Shown piece after piece: positions 49,401-61,400 of a stretch of 64,000 nt of DNA. Every line of letters starts with the position of its first letter. The first letter of the stretch is position 1. The stretch is from the NCBI RefSeq assembly GCF_014851395.1, contig NW_024041151.1, positions 31,759,755-31,823,754 on the forward strand, read 5' to 3'. Made by a program: the position numbers and the translations under genes. Below the pieces are notes generated by a model. It saw nothing but the letters and a program-made list of their open reading frames with translations, was not told where the DNA came from and did not search any database. Source of the DNA: Micropterus salmoides (Eukaryota; Chordata; Actinopteri; Centrarchiformes; Centrarchidae).

Positions 49401-52400
49401 TCAAAGTTGCAGGTCCTCATTGTAGACAGTCATGTAGTATTAGATTAATTCAACGTTTCCTCTGGGTCACTGTAACATAGACGGCATTTTTTAGAGCCAG
49501 ATGGTGGTGAGGAAATGGTTTCTCGTAGCTTTGGTTAGAATTAACAGAGTGCTTGTGATAAACTAGATGTAGAAAGGAGTCATTCTTGTGGATTACATGT
49601 AAGGTAATAACTACTGCATGACAAAAAAATATATACATAATTATTTGCCTAAGTAGGAGAGTCTGTTTTTCATTATTATGATAGCAATGACATGAGAGAT
49701 GATATATGGTAGTATTATTATTTTTAGTAGTAGTACTATATTGGTATTTACTTATAGTTTCTGTTTTGCTGGCCCCCATGATACATACACTATTTAATTT
49801 AATGTTTATTAGTAGTAGTAGTACTCTAATTTATAACATATCAGATTTTTTTTTTTTTATGTTTTCTGTAGTTTTATAAATTTGACTCTTATTTCTCAAA
49901 ACTTTAATATATTTTGTTATAATTTTGTTCAAAGTACTATTTCTAACAATAACAAAGTTTCTTTTGAAACTGCATTATGTCATGGTACCTTGGTGAGGTC
50001 TCAACATAAGTAATATAACAAAAGTAATATCTCCTTGGTGCGGTTCGTTTGGGCAGGTGAGAATGCAGCAATCGCACTCGGGTACGCACCAAAAGCGGAC
50101 CAAGCAAGCGTGCCGAGACCTGCTTGAATAGGTGGTCTCGCTACGCTTTTAAATGAACTCTGGTGCGGTTAACCTCAGGATTTTATGATGTGATCTGTGC
50201 ATTATTTCCAAATCTAAACAACTAATAATAATAATAATAATAATAACAACTAATTCATAAAAGAGCAGGTCTAGACTGTACTCTATGATGCTATTTACAG
50301 AAGCCCAACAGTTCCCACCAAGAGCAAGCACTAGGCGACAGAGGCAAGGAAAAACTTCCTTTTAAGAGGCAGAAACCTCGAGCAGAACCATGGCTCAGGG
50401 TGGGCAGCCATCTGCCTCGACCGGTTGGGGGGGGGGGGGGAGAGAGAGAGAGGTTGCTATGGACTAAATGAATAATGGTACAGATATTTATAGTAGTGTT
50501 AATGGTAACAGTCGTAATGTTAATGATTATAATAACAATAGGACTAGTAACAATAGTCGTTGCAGCAGAGGGTGTCGAGCAGGAACACGGGGGCAGCAGG
50601 TGACCCGCAGCCACAGATCCAGACTCCACAGCTCCAGAGCCAGAAAACCTGCAGGAAGTGATAGGAGGAGAGAGGAGAGGGACGAGAAAGCACAAGACTA
50701 CCAGAAAGGGGAGAAGTTGTGTTAGTAACATGTAATAATGGGATGAGGTTGCATACAGAGGGAGAGAAAGTAGAGGAGAGAGGAGCTCAGTGCATCATAG
50801 GAAATCCCCCGGCAGTCTAGGCCTATAGCAGCATAACTAAGGGATGGTTCAGGACTAACCTGGGCCAGCCCTAACTACAAGCTTTATCAAAGAGGAAAGT
50901 CTTAAGCCTACTCTTAAATGTGGAGATGGTGTCTGCCTCCTGAACCCAAACTGGAACCTTGTTCCACAGGAGAGGAGCTTGATAGCTGAATGCTCTGGCT
51001 CCAAGTCTACTTTTGGAGACTCTAGGAACCACAAGTAACCCTGCATTCTGGGAGCGAAGTGCTCTGGTGGGGTAGTAAGGTACTATGAGCTCTTTAAGAT
51101 AAGATGGTGCCTGACCATTAAGAGCTTTGTAGGTAAGAAGAATGATTTTAAATTCTATTCTGGATTTCACTGGAAGCCAATGCAAAGAAGCTAACACAGG
51201 AGAAATATGATCTCTTTTCCTGGTTCCTGTCAGAACACGTGCTGCAGCATTCTGGATCAGCTGAAGAGTCTTAACGGACTTTTTCGAGCAGCCTGATAAT
51301 AAGGAATTGCAGTAGTCCAGCCTAGAAGTAACAAATGCATGGACTAGTTTTTCTGCATCATTTTTAGACAGGATGTTCCTGATTTTCGCAATATTATGTA
51401 GGTGGAAAAAGGCGGTCCTTGAAATTTGCTTAATGTGAGACTTAAACGACATGTCCTGATCAAAGATAACTCCAAGATTCCTCACAGTGGTGCTGGAGGC
51501 CAGGGCGATGCCATCCAGGGAAACTATATCTTTAGATAATGCGTCACGGAGGTGCTTAGGCCCCAGAGCAATAACTTCAGTTTTATCTGAGTTTAACATT
51601 AGAAAATTACAGGTCATCTAAGTTTTAACATCCTGAAGGCACATTTGAAGTTTAGCTAACTGATGAGTTTCATCTGGCTTGATCGATAGATATAACTGAG
51701 TATCATCTGCATAACAATGAAAGTTTATGGAATGTTTCCTGATAATATTGCCTAAGGGAAGCATATATAAAGTGAAGAGGATTGGTCCGAGGACAGATCC
51801 TTGAGGAACTCCATGACTAACTTTCGCATGCATGGAGGACTCATCGTTAACATATACAAACTGAAATCGATCTGATAAATAGGACTTAAACCAGCTGAGA
51901 GCGGTTCCTTTAATGCCAATGAAATATTCCAGTCTCTGCAATAGGATCTGATGGTCAATGGTATCAAATGCAGCACTAAGATCTAATAAAACCAGTACAG
52001 AGACAAGTCCTTTGTCTGATGCAATAAGGAGGTCGTTAGTAATTTTCACCAGTGCTGTCTCTGTGCTATGATGAGCTCTAAATCCTGACTGAAAATCCCC
52101 AAATAAACTATTGCTCTGTAGAAAGTCACACAGCTGTTTAGCAACTGCTTTCTCCAGAACCTTAGAGAGAAATGGAAGGTTAGATATAGGTCTATAGTTG
52201 GCTAAAACATCCGGATCAAGTTTGGGCTTTTTTAGAAGAGATTTAATTACAGCTACTTTAAAGTACTATGGTACATAGCCTGTTGATAGAGATAGATTGA
52301 TCATATCTAGTATAGAGGTGCTGACTAAGGGTAAAACATCTTTAAGCAACCTAGTCGGGATGGGGTCTAAGAGGCAGGTTGATGAATTGGGATGAAGAAA

Positions 52401-55400
52401 TTATTGAAGTTAGTTGGTAAAGATTAAGTGAAGCAAAACAGTCTAAACATGTATCTGGTTCTACAGCTGTTTCTAAGGTTCCTTAGAAGAGTTAGAGTTA
52501 AGAGATAAGTCGGTGCCAATTTTGTCTCTAATAGCTAGAATTTTATCATTAAAGAAGCTCATGAAGTCGTAACTACTGAGAGCTATGGGAATACTTTGCT
52601 CAATAGAGCTGTGACTCTCTGTCAGCCTGGCTACAGTGCTGAAAAGAAACTTAGGGTTGTTCCTATTTTCCTCTATTAATGACGAGTAGTAGGCTGCTCT
52701 GGCATTACGGAGGGCCTTCCTATAAGTTTTAAGACTATCTTGCCAAATTAAACGAGAATTTTCCAGTTTGGTGGAACGCCAATTCCTCTCAAGTTTCCGT
52801 GATATTTGCTTTAATTTGCGAGTTTCAGTATTATACCATGGAGCTAACCGTCTTTGTTTTAGTATTTTCTTTTTTAGAGGGGCTACAGAGTCCAGTGTCA
52901 TTCGCAGCGAGCCTGCAGCTTTATCAACAAGATGATCGATTTGGGAGGGACTGAAATTAGCATAGGAGTCCTCTGTTACTTTGTGACTAGATAATGTATT
53001 TAGAGCTGATGGAATCACATCCTTAAATTTAGCTACAGCACTATCAGACAGACATCTTGTATAGAAATTTTTGCCCAATCGCGTGTAGTTCAGCAATACA
53101 AACTCAAAAGTTATCAAACAGTGGTCGGATAAACAGGGATTCTGTGGGAACACCACTAAATGTTCAATTTCAATACCATACACCAAAACAAGATCGAGGG
53201 TGTGATTAAAACAGTGAGTCGGTTCATGAACACTCTGAGAGAAGCCAATGGAATCTAACAGAGAGATAAACGCAGTACTAAAGCTGTCATTCTCAACGTC
53301 CACATGAATATTAAAATCCCCTACAATAATAACTTTGTCCGTTTTAAGGACTAAAGTTGACAAAAACTCTGCAAATTCAGATAAGAATTCAGAGTACAGG
53401 CCAGGTGCTCGGTACACTATAACGAAGAGAATTGGTTGCAGTGATTTCCAGCTTGGGTGCGAAAGACTAAGAACAAGGCTTTCAAATGAGTTATAGTTTG
53501 GTTTAGGTTTAGAGCTGATTAATAGGCTAGAGTCGAAGATAGCTGCAACTCCACCTCCTCGGCCTGTGCCTCGAGGAATATGAGTATTAATATGACTGGG
53601 AGGGGTGGATTCATTTAGGCTAACATATTCTCCATCACCCAGCCAGGTTTCAGTAAGACAAAATAAATCAATATCATAATCTGATATTAGTTCATTTACT
53701 AGTACACCTTTAGAAGAGAGAGATCTGATGTTTAAGAGTCCACATTTAACTCTCCTATTCGTTTGCACTATTGCTCTTGTGGTTTTAATTTTTATGAGGT
53801 TTTTATGCACAGCTCCTCTTCTGTTTACCTTTTTAAATAATTTCGATGGTCGGGGGACAGACACCGTCACTATAGGATTTTCACTAAGTAACTCCTGAAA
53901 TGGAGGAGCAGAGAAGTGTGTTAGACTGCGACTCTGCGTAGGGTTTTGGGTGGGTAACTGCTGAAAAAGAAGGGCAGAGAAGTGTGTTAGACTGGCCAGA
54001 TTTCTAGAAATGAGAGCTGCTCCTTCCCAAGTGGGATGAATGCCGTCTCTCCGGATCAGACCAGGTCTTCCCCAGAAAGTCTGCCAATGATCAACAAAGC
54101 CCACATCGTTTGCTGGACACCACCTCGACAACCAGCAGCGGAATGACGACGTGCGGCTATACATGTTATCACTGGTCAGATTTGGCAGGGGTCCAGAGAA
54201 AACTACGGTGTCCGACATTGTTTTTGCATATGTACACACCGACTCAACATTAATCTTAGTGACCTCCGATTGGCGTAACCGGGAGTCATTACCGCCGACG
54301 TGAATAACAATCTTACTGTATTTACGTTTATCCCTAGCCAGCAGTTTCAAATAAGACTCAATGTCGCCCGCTCTGGCCCCAGGGATGCACTTAACTATGG
54401 CCGCTGGCTTCCCTAACTTCACGTTTCTCAAAATGGAGCTGCCAATGATCAGAGTTGGTTTCTCAGCGGGTGTGTCGCTGAGTGGGGAAAATCTGTTAGA
54501 AACGTGAACAGGTTGATGATGCCCCGTGGACTTTGAATGCTTACGACTATTCCTCCTTCGGACAGTCACCCAGCCCCCCCCCTTTCCTGGCTGCACAGGA
54601 GATGCCGGGGGACGGCTACCAGAGGCTAACTCAGGCCGTTCCGCACCGACTACCGGGGACTGGCTAGCTACAGTAGCTAAAGACTGATCTACCAAGGTGC
54701 GGAGCTGGACTTCTAAATCACTGAGCCTCGCCTCCATGTCTAAAAATAAACTACACTTATTACACGTACCATTACCGCTAAAGGAGGCAGAGGAGTAACT
54801 GAACATCTGACACACCGAGCAGGAGAAAGTAGGAGAGAGAGAGGGAGAAGGAGAAGCCATCGCTAGCTGCTGAGCTAAAGTCGCTAACGGCTAAGCTAAA
54901 GTACTGTAGCGTCGGTTACCAAAACTTTAGAACAAGTATGAGATTGAACAGCAGTCACTAAAAGATGGAAAGAACTGTGAGTGCTTAGGCAAAATTACTG
55001 TAAAGAATAAGTGTTTAGCGGACAGTTGGCCGCTGTAATCAAACAAATGTAACTGTTATTTAGCGAGAGCAGCACAACACGGTACCAACACACAAGCACC
55101 GGAAACGGAAATGAGTCGACACGCTTACCGCAATACGTCAGCAATGTACCAGCAGTGTAGTATTCACTTTACCCTGTCAGTTCATTAAGTCCATAAAAAA
55201 TGTGTGACAGCGATACCACAGTATACTACAGGCTAACAAGCCCCAAATTATTCCTGTACTACATGTCCTGTTTTTAAATTAAGCATTGAAGTGCTGCATA
55301 AACTTCTGTCAGTCACCGGAGTTTGATTTCCCCATGTGGGTCCTGATGATGCAAGATGACAATCGCCAAAGCTGTCCAATCAACAAGTTACATGTAAGTC

Positions 55401-58400
55401 TGTGTAACGTCATGGTTACTTCTCTGGTTCGTTTGTAAAACTGCAGTGTGAACATGAACCGGACTAGAACTAAAATGCAATTAGCATCTGACTTTATTGC
55501 ACCACCTATCTGGTGGTGACATATCTTTTTAATCTGTCCCTGGACACGAATCAAATTCCACTTATATGGAAATCTGCATTTGTTCTTCCTCTGTTAAAAG
55601 GGGGAGACCCGACAGATTTAAACAATTACAGACCCATCTCGAAATTGTCCGTCCGGGCTAAGGTTATAGAAACTCTGGTGAATGAACAATTCAAAGAGTT
55701 TCTAACTACTAACAATATATTGTCTAATTCTCAATCAGCTTTTTGTAAAAACCACAGCACAACTACAGCAACCCTAAAAGTAGTAAATTATTTCATTAGC
55801 AGATTAGATAAAAAACAACATTGTGCAGCTCTTCATTGATCCATCAAAGGCTTACTAAGGATACTGTGGATCACGCAATATTAAAACAAATACTTTTCAG
55901 TGTTGGATTGTCAGAACAAACCGGTCGGTCGGTAGATGGTCTCACTTCCAGCCCTCTTAGTATATCCAAGGGTGTGCCCCTGGGGTCAGTGTTGAGAAAT
56001 GTCTCCAACGCAAACTTTCATTTATATGCTGATGATATTGTGATATACTGCTCTGCATCTACACCAAACCAGGCTCTTCGTCAGCTACAGCTTGCTTTTG
56101 ATACTGTTCAAAGTACCTTGTTTGATTTAAAACTTGTTTTAAATGATGACAAAACAAAACTTGTGTTGTTTTCCAGTGCAAAATCAAACTCACTGAACCT
56201 TCCACCCACCACTACTTCTCAGGGCTCCGAGATTGAGTCTGTGTCTCAATAGAAGTATCTCTGTATCCTAATTGATGATTCTTTCTCTTTTAAACCTAAC
56301 ATTCAGCAGTTGGCGAAAAAACTGAAGCTGGGTTTTTATTTTAGAAATAAGTCGTGTTTTACCTTTGAGGCCAAAAGGAGACTTGTTGCTGCCACTTTCA
56401 TGTCAGTGCTGGACTATGTCGAAGTTTTATACATGCATGCATCCTTTCAAAGCTTGAAACTGTTGGATACTGTTTACCACGGAGCTCTGAGGTTCATCAC
56501 AAACTTTAGAGCCCTTACTCATCATTGCTCCTTGTATGAGCGAGTTGGTTGGTCTTCATTGTCCACCTGTAGACTTAATCATTGGCACATTCTTATTTAC
56601 AAGGCTATTCTTGGTCTGCTTCCCCCATACCTACAAACTTATTACTACTGTCTGTCCCTCAAGTCCGAACTGAATTGGGAAAAGGAGCGTTTAAGTATGC
56701 GTCCCCCTGCGCTTGGAATCAGCTGCAAAATGTCCTGAATCTTCAGGAGCCGGTTTCACTGGTTGCTTTGAAAGTTCTTTTAAATGACACTGTACACACT
56801 GGCTGTAGATGTTATGAATGATTACTCGGACGATCCTTGTTGTTTATCACTTTTGGTAAATATATCTGTCTTGGCCAGGACGCTCTTGGAAAAGAGATTT
56901 TTAATCTCAGTGAGTTTTCTTTCTGGTTAAATAAAGGTAAATAAAATACCCACAACTCATGACCATAGGTGTTGGAACATGGATAGACTGGTAAACCAAA
57001 AGTTTTGCCTTCTAACTCAGCTCCCTCTTCACCACAATGATCCGGTACAATGCCTGCATTACTGCTGACACCGCACCCATCCGTAAATAAATCGTGAACA
57101 ATATCCTGAGATACTTAAACTCCTTTGCTTGGGGCAACAACTCACTCCTACAAATACTGCTGCAAGCTTCAAATAAATAAAACATGGGTACCTTCCTTAT
57201 TTAGTAAGTGGTGGTATGCAATAAGATTTAACAGTACACTGCTGAATCAAAATCAAAAGCACTAGTGGGTTTACTTTGCATCAGTAGCGTTCAAATTCAA
57301 GTGCTGCTGGTAAGAATAAAATTACAGTGGGTACGGAAAGTATTCAGACCCCTTTAAATTTTTCACTCTTTGTTTCATTGCAGCCATTTTCCAAAAATCA
57401 TAAAAGTTCATTTTATTTCTCAGTAATGTACACTCAGCACCCCATCTTGACAGAAAAAAACAGAAATGCAGAAATTTTTGCAAATTTATTAAAAAAGAAA
57501 AACTGAAATTTCACATGGTCATAAGTATTCAGACCCTTTGCCGTGACACTCATATTTAACTCAGGTGCTGTCTATTTCTTCTGATCATCCTTGAGATGGT
57601 TCTACACCTTCATTTGAGTCCAGCTGTGTTTGATTATACTGATTGGACTTGATTAGGAAAACCACACACCTGTCTATATAAGACCTTACAGCTCACAGTG
57701 CATGTCAGAGCAAATGAGAATCATGAGGTCAAAGGAACTGCCTGAAGAGCTCAGAGACAGACTTGTGGCAAGGCACAGATCTGGCCAAGGTTACAAAAAA
57801 ATTTCTGCTGCACTTAAGGTTCCTAAGAGCACAGTGGCCTCCGTAATCCTCAAATGGAAGACGTTTGGGACGACCAGAACCCTTCCTAGAGCTGGCCGTC
57901 CGGCCAAACTGAGCTATCGGGGGAGAAGAGCCTTGGTGAGAGAGGTAAAGAAGAACCCAAAGGTCACTGTGGCTGAGCTCCAGAGATGCAGTCGGGAGAT
58001 GGGAGAAAGTTGTAGTAAGTCAACCATCACTGCAGCAATCCACCAGTCGGGGCTTTATGGCAGAGTGGCCCGACGGAAGCCTCTCCTCAGTGCAAGACAT
58101 ATGAAAGCCCGCATGGAGTTTGCTAAAAAACACCTGAAGGACTCCAAGATGGTGATAAATAAGATCCTCTGGTCTGATGAGACCAAGATAGAACTTTTTG
58201 GCCTTAATTCTAAGCGGTATGTGTGGAGAAAACCAGGCACTGCTCATCACCTGTCCAATACAGTCTCAACAGTGAAGCATGGTGGTGGCAGCATCATGCT
58301 GTGGGGGTGTTTTTCAGCTGCAGGGACAGGACGAATGGTTGCAATCGAGGGAAAGATGAATGCGGCCAAGTACAGGGATATCCTGGACGAAAACCTTTTC

Positions 58401-61400
58401 CAGAGTGCTCTGGACCTCAGACTGGGCCGAAGGTTTACCTTCCAACAAGACAATGACCCTAAGCACACCGCTAAAATAACGAAGGAGTGGCTTCACAACA
58501 ACTCCGTGGCTGTTCTTGAATGGCCCAGCCACAGCCCTGACTTAAACCCAATTGAGCATCTCTGGAGAGACCTGAAAATGGCTGTCCACCAACGTTTACC
58601 ATCCAACCTGACAGAACTGGAGAGGATCTGCAAGGAGGAATGGCAGAGGATACCCAAATCCAGATGTGAAAAACTTGTTGCATCTTCCCCAAAATGACTC
58701 ATGGCTGTATTAGATCAAAAGGGTGCTTCTACTAAATACTGAGCAAAGGGTCTGAATACTTATGACCATGTGATATTTCAGTTTTTCTTTTTTAATAAAT
58801 TTGCAAAAATTTCTACATTTCTGTTTTTTTCTGTCAAGATGGGGTGCTGAGTGTACATTACTGAGAAATAAAATGAACTTTTTTGATTTTTGGAAAATGG
58901 CTGCAATGAAACAAAGAGTGAAAAATTTAAAGGGGTCTGAATACTTTCCGTACCCACTGTATGTGGACAACAAGAGTCATTGTCACTATTTCTTCCCTTA
59001 GCAGCTGAATGAGATTACCTGTGCAGCGTAAACCGTATTGTAGATAATCAAAAGCAAAAAGACCTGTGTTCACAGAATATGACGAAGCAGCCAACACATA
59101 ATTCACCTTTAGCCACCTCTGAGTGAGTGTGTAATTTTAATGAGCATGCACTGTGTGTATAGCCTTTGCTGTGGGCTCAGCATGTTTGTTTTATGGATTA
59201 AGACTTAAGTCAGGCCTGGGTGACTAAGCCCAGCACAAATAAAGAAATTACCTTAGCAAAGAGTCAGGTGATTAGTTCGCTTACACTACTTCCTGTATTC
59301 TACTTCCAGCATTGACCAAGCAGCTCACCATGCTGCAGTGTCAAAATTATGACATCATTTAGTCAGGAAGTGAACTGGGAATGGTCTCCAGCTTCAGTGC
59401 CCAGTGCTATATAATTAGGGCCCGAGCACGAACCGTGCGAGGTCCCTATTGAAATTGTAAAGATAATTTTTAGGGCCCGAGCACGAACCGTGCGAGGTCC
59501 CTATTGAAATTGTAAAGATAATTTTTAGGGCCCGAGCACGAACCGTGCGAGGTCCCTATTGAAATTGTAAAGATAATTTTTAGGGCCCGAGCACGAACCG
59601 TGCGAGGTCCCTATTGAAACTGTAAAGATTATTCTTTTTTTTCCCCTGCAAAGTAAGCTCAATTTTGGGGACCTGAGCATACTCGAAAACTCACCAAACT
59701 TTGCACACATGTCAGAAGTGGTGAAAAATTTCGTATTTTATGGGTTTCGCGCATGGGCGTGGCAAAATGACTCACTAGCGCCACCTAGAAAATTGGAAAA
59801 AATTAGCCCCTCGTCCACGTTCAACCTACATGCACGAAATGTTCAGGGGACATGTATCATATCAAGACGCACAAAAAAAAGTTGGCCATTTTGAATTTTA
59901 CGGCCATTTTTGGATGATTTACACACTTCGTACTTTAGCAAACTCCTCCTAGGGGAGATAGATCAACTCTTCGCCATGACACAGGAAGTTGTTGTAACTT
60001 CAGTGTACACGCTCACATCTGGACCAAAGTGTACATGTAGGATGAGAGTCCCGCCCTGAACACATGCTGACATTCACCCACAGTCATAGCGCCACCTGCT
60101 GGCAAGAGGAAGTGACCTTTAACGAAGCAGCCCCCGCCGCACGTTTCACCTACGTGTATGAATTTTCTGTGGTACATGTATCTTGTCCAGACGCACAAAA
60201 AAGCCTCTTGGAGCCATAGTCTAAACCCAACAGGAAGTCGGCCATTTTGGATTTAATGCTCATTTTTGGCGATTTACACACTCTACTTTACTCATACTTT
60301 GACGAACTCCTCCTAGGGATTTGGTCCGACCGACTTCAAATTTCTGCTGTGCCTACTAAAGGCATTGAAGATGAAAAGTTGTGCTATCTGTGAGTTTTCG
60401 TCAATGGGCTTGTCCGTGGCGTGGTGTCAAAGATCAACTCTTCGCCATGACACAGGAAGTTGTTGTAACTTCAGTGTACATGCTCACATCTGCGCAAAAC
60501 GTTACATTCTTGATAAGTGTCCCGCCCCCAACACATCTACATGCCAATATTAATTTATAGTCATAGCGGCAAGTGCTATGTAGCTCCACATAGGGGACAC
60601 AGGAAGTGACATATAACACCTTCATGCGGCGTCGGAACCGCGTAGGAAATTCACAGCCGCACCGGCAGAGCTCCAGAATGTGCAACGCGGCCGGCTCAAA
60701 CCCGGACGCGCTACAAGAGCGAGGGCCCGCCCAACGCTGCTTGCAGCTTTAATTCTTTCTGTCTTTCCAATGATTTGAGTTGTTTCATTATAAAGCTTCT
60801 TTTAATAGTTAACTGTTTTCCCGTCTTAGGATGGGAGTTAGGTTCTGCATAGGGCCCCAGGAATGCTTGAGGCAGCAATGCAAGGAGTGCTAGCAGGAAG
60901 TCATTTTCCACAAAACGTCATCAGACTTCACAATTCATCCTTTGTGTTTCTAAGCAGGGATAACACTGATTCATTTGTGGACCGACGGTAGTATACATGT
61001 CAAAATTGGTGGATTCAGATACTCGGCTGACAAGTCCTAATAAACGTTGTGTACTAATAGCACCATATTCAGGTTGGGTGTTTCCTGTATAAGTGCCCGT
61101 GTTTCTCTTGTATTCACATATTCATCACATTATAAACTTTCATTTCAGTCGATGACCTTTTGCCAGTCAATGCTTTGAGCAGTTTTGGTCTTGTGTTTAT
61201 ATACAGCTAAAATTATCTGTACAGTAGGGCGACTGGGTTGTTACAAACACAATACCTAACACTTTTACCCAAACTGACATGTACACCAATACCAAGCTAA
61301 AATCAGAAATATTAGCCTTGGTCAGGATTACATTGTACATTAAATTAATTCAATTAGCTGGCTTTAATTGCTATTATGTTAGAGGTTGCATGCCGCTGGA

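Larger units (their letters stand above)
50222..55140 (-). mobile_element. L2-type LINE, nearly full length
   Basis: The minus-strand element of about 4.9 kb has a 5' UTR (55140-54861), a 795-codon frame with esterase and endonuclease, the reverse transcriptase in two further frames, a 3' UTR (50870-50250) and a 3' (ATT)n tail at about 50246-50224. The 3' UTR holds a G14 run followed by (AG)6 at 50427-50452. Its lesions are few: a frameshift near 52480, a CAG-to-TAG-type stop at 52266-52268 (12489-13147 has Q there) and a TAG at 51615-51617 just after DVKT. The 5' boundary is estimated. It sits between two MITE arms. Confidence 0.85.

Noticed and set aside
45006..56945. Endogenous retrovirus
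   Set aside because: All reverse transcriptase in the window is of the non-LTR type (YADD with AP endonuclease or restriction-like endonuclease). No LTRs, protease, integrase or envelope motifs were seen.
58020..58702. Multiple minus-strand frames over the Tc1 transposase
   Set aside because: They are shadows of the coding strand of the transposase.
59418..59637. 55-bp repeats as a CRISPR array
   Set aside because: Units are directly head to tail with no unique spacers, and the context is a vertebrate intron.
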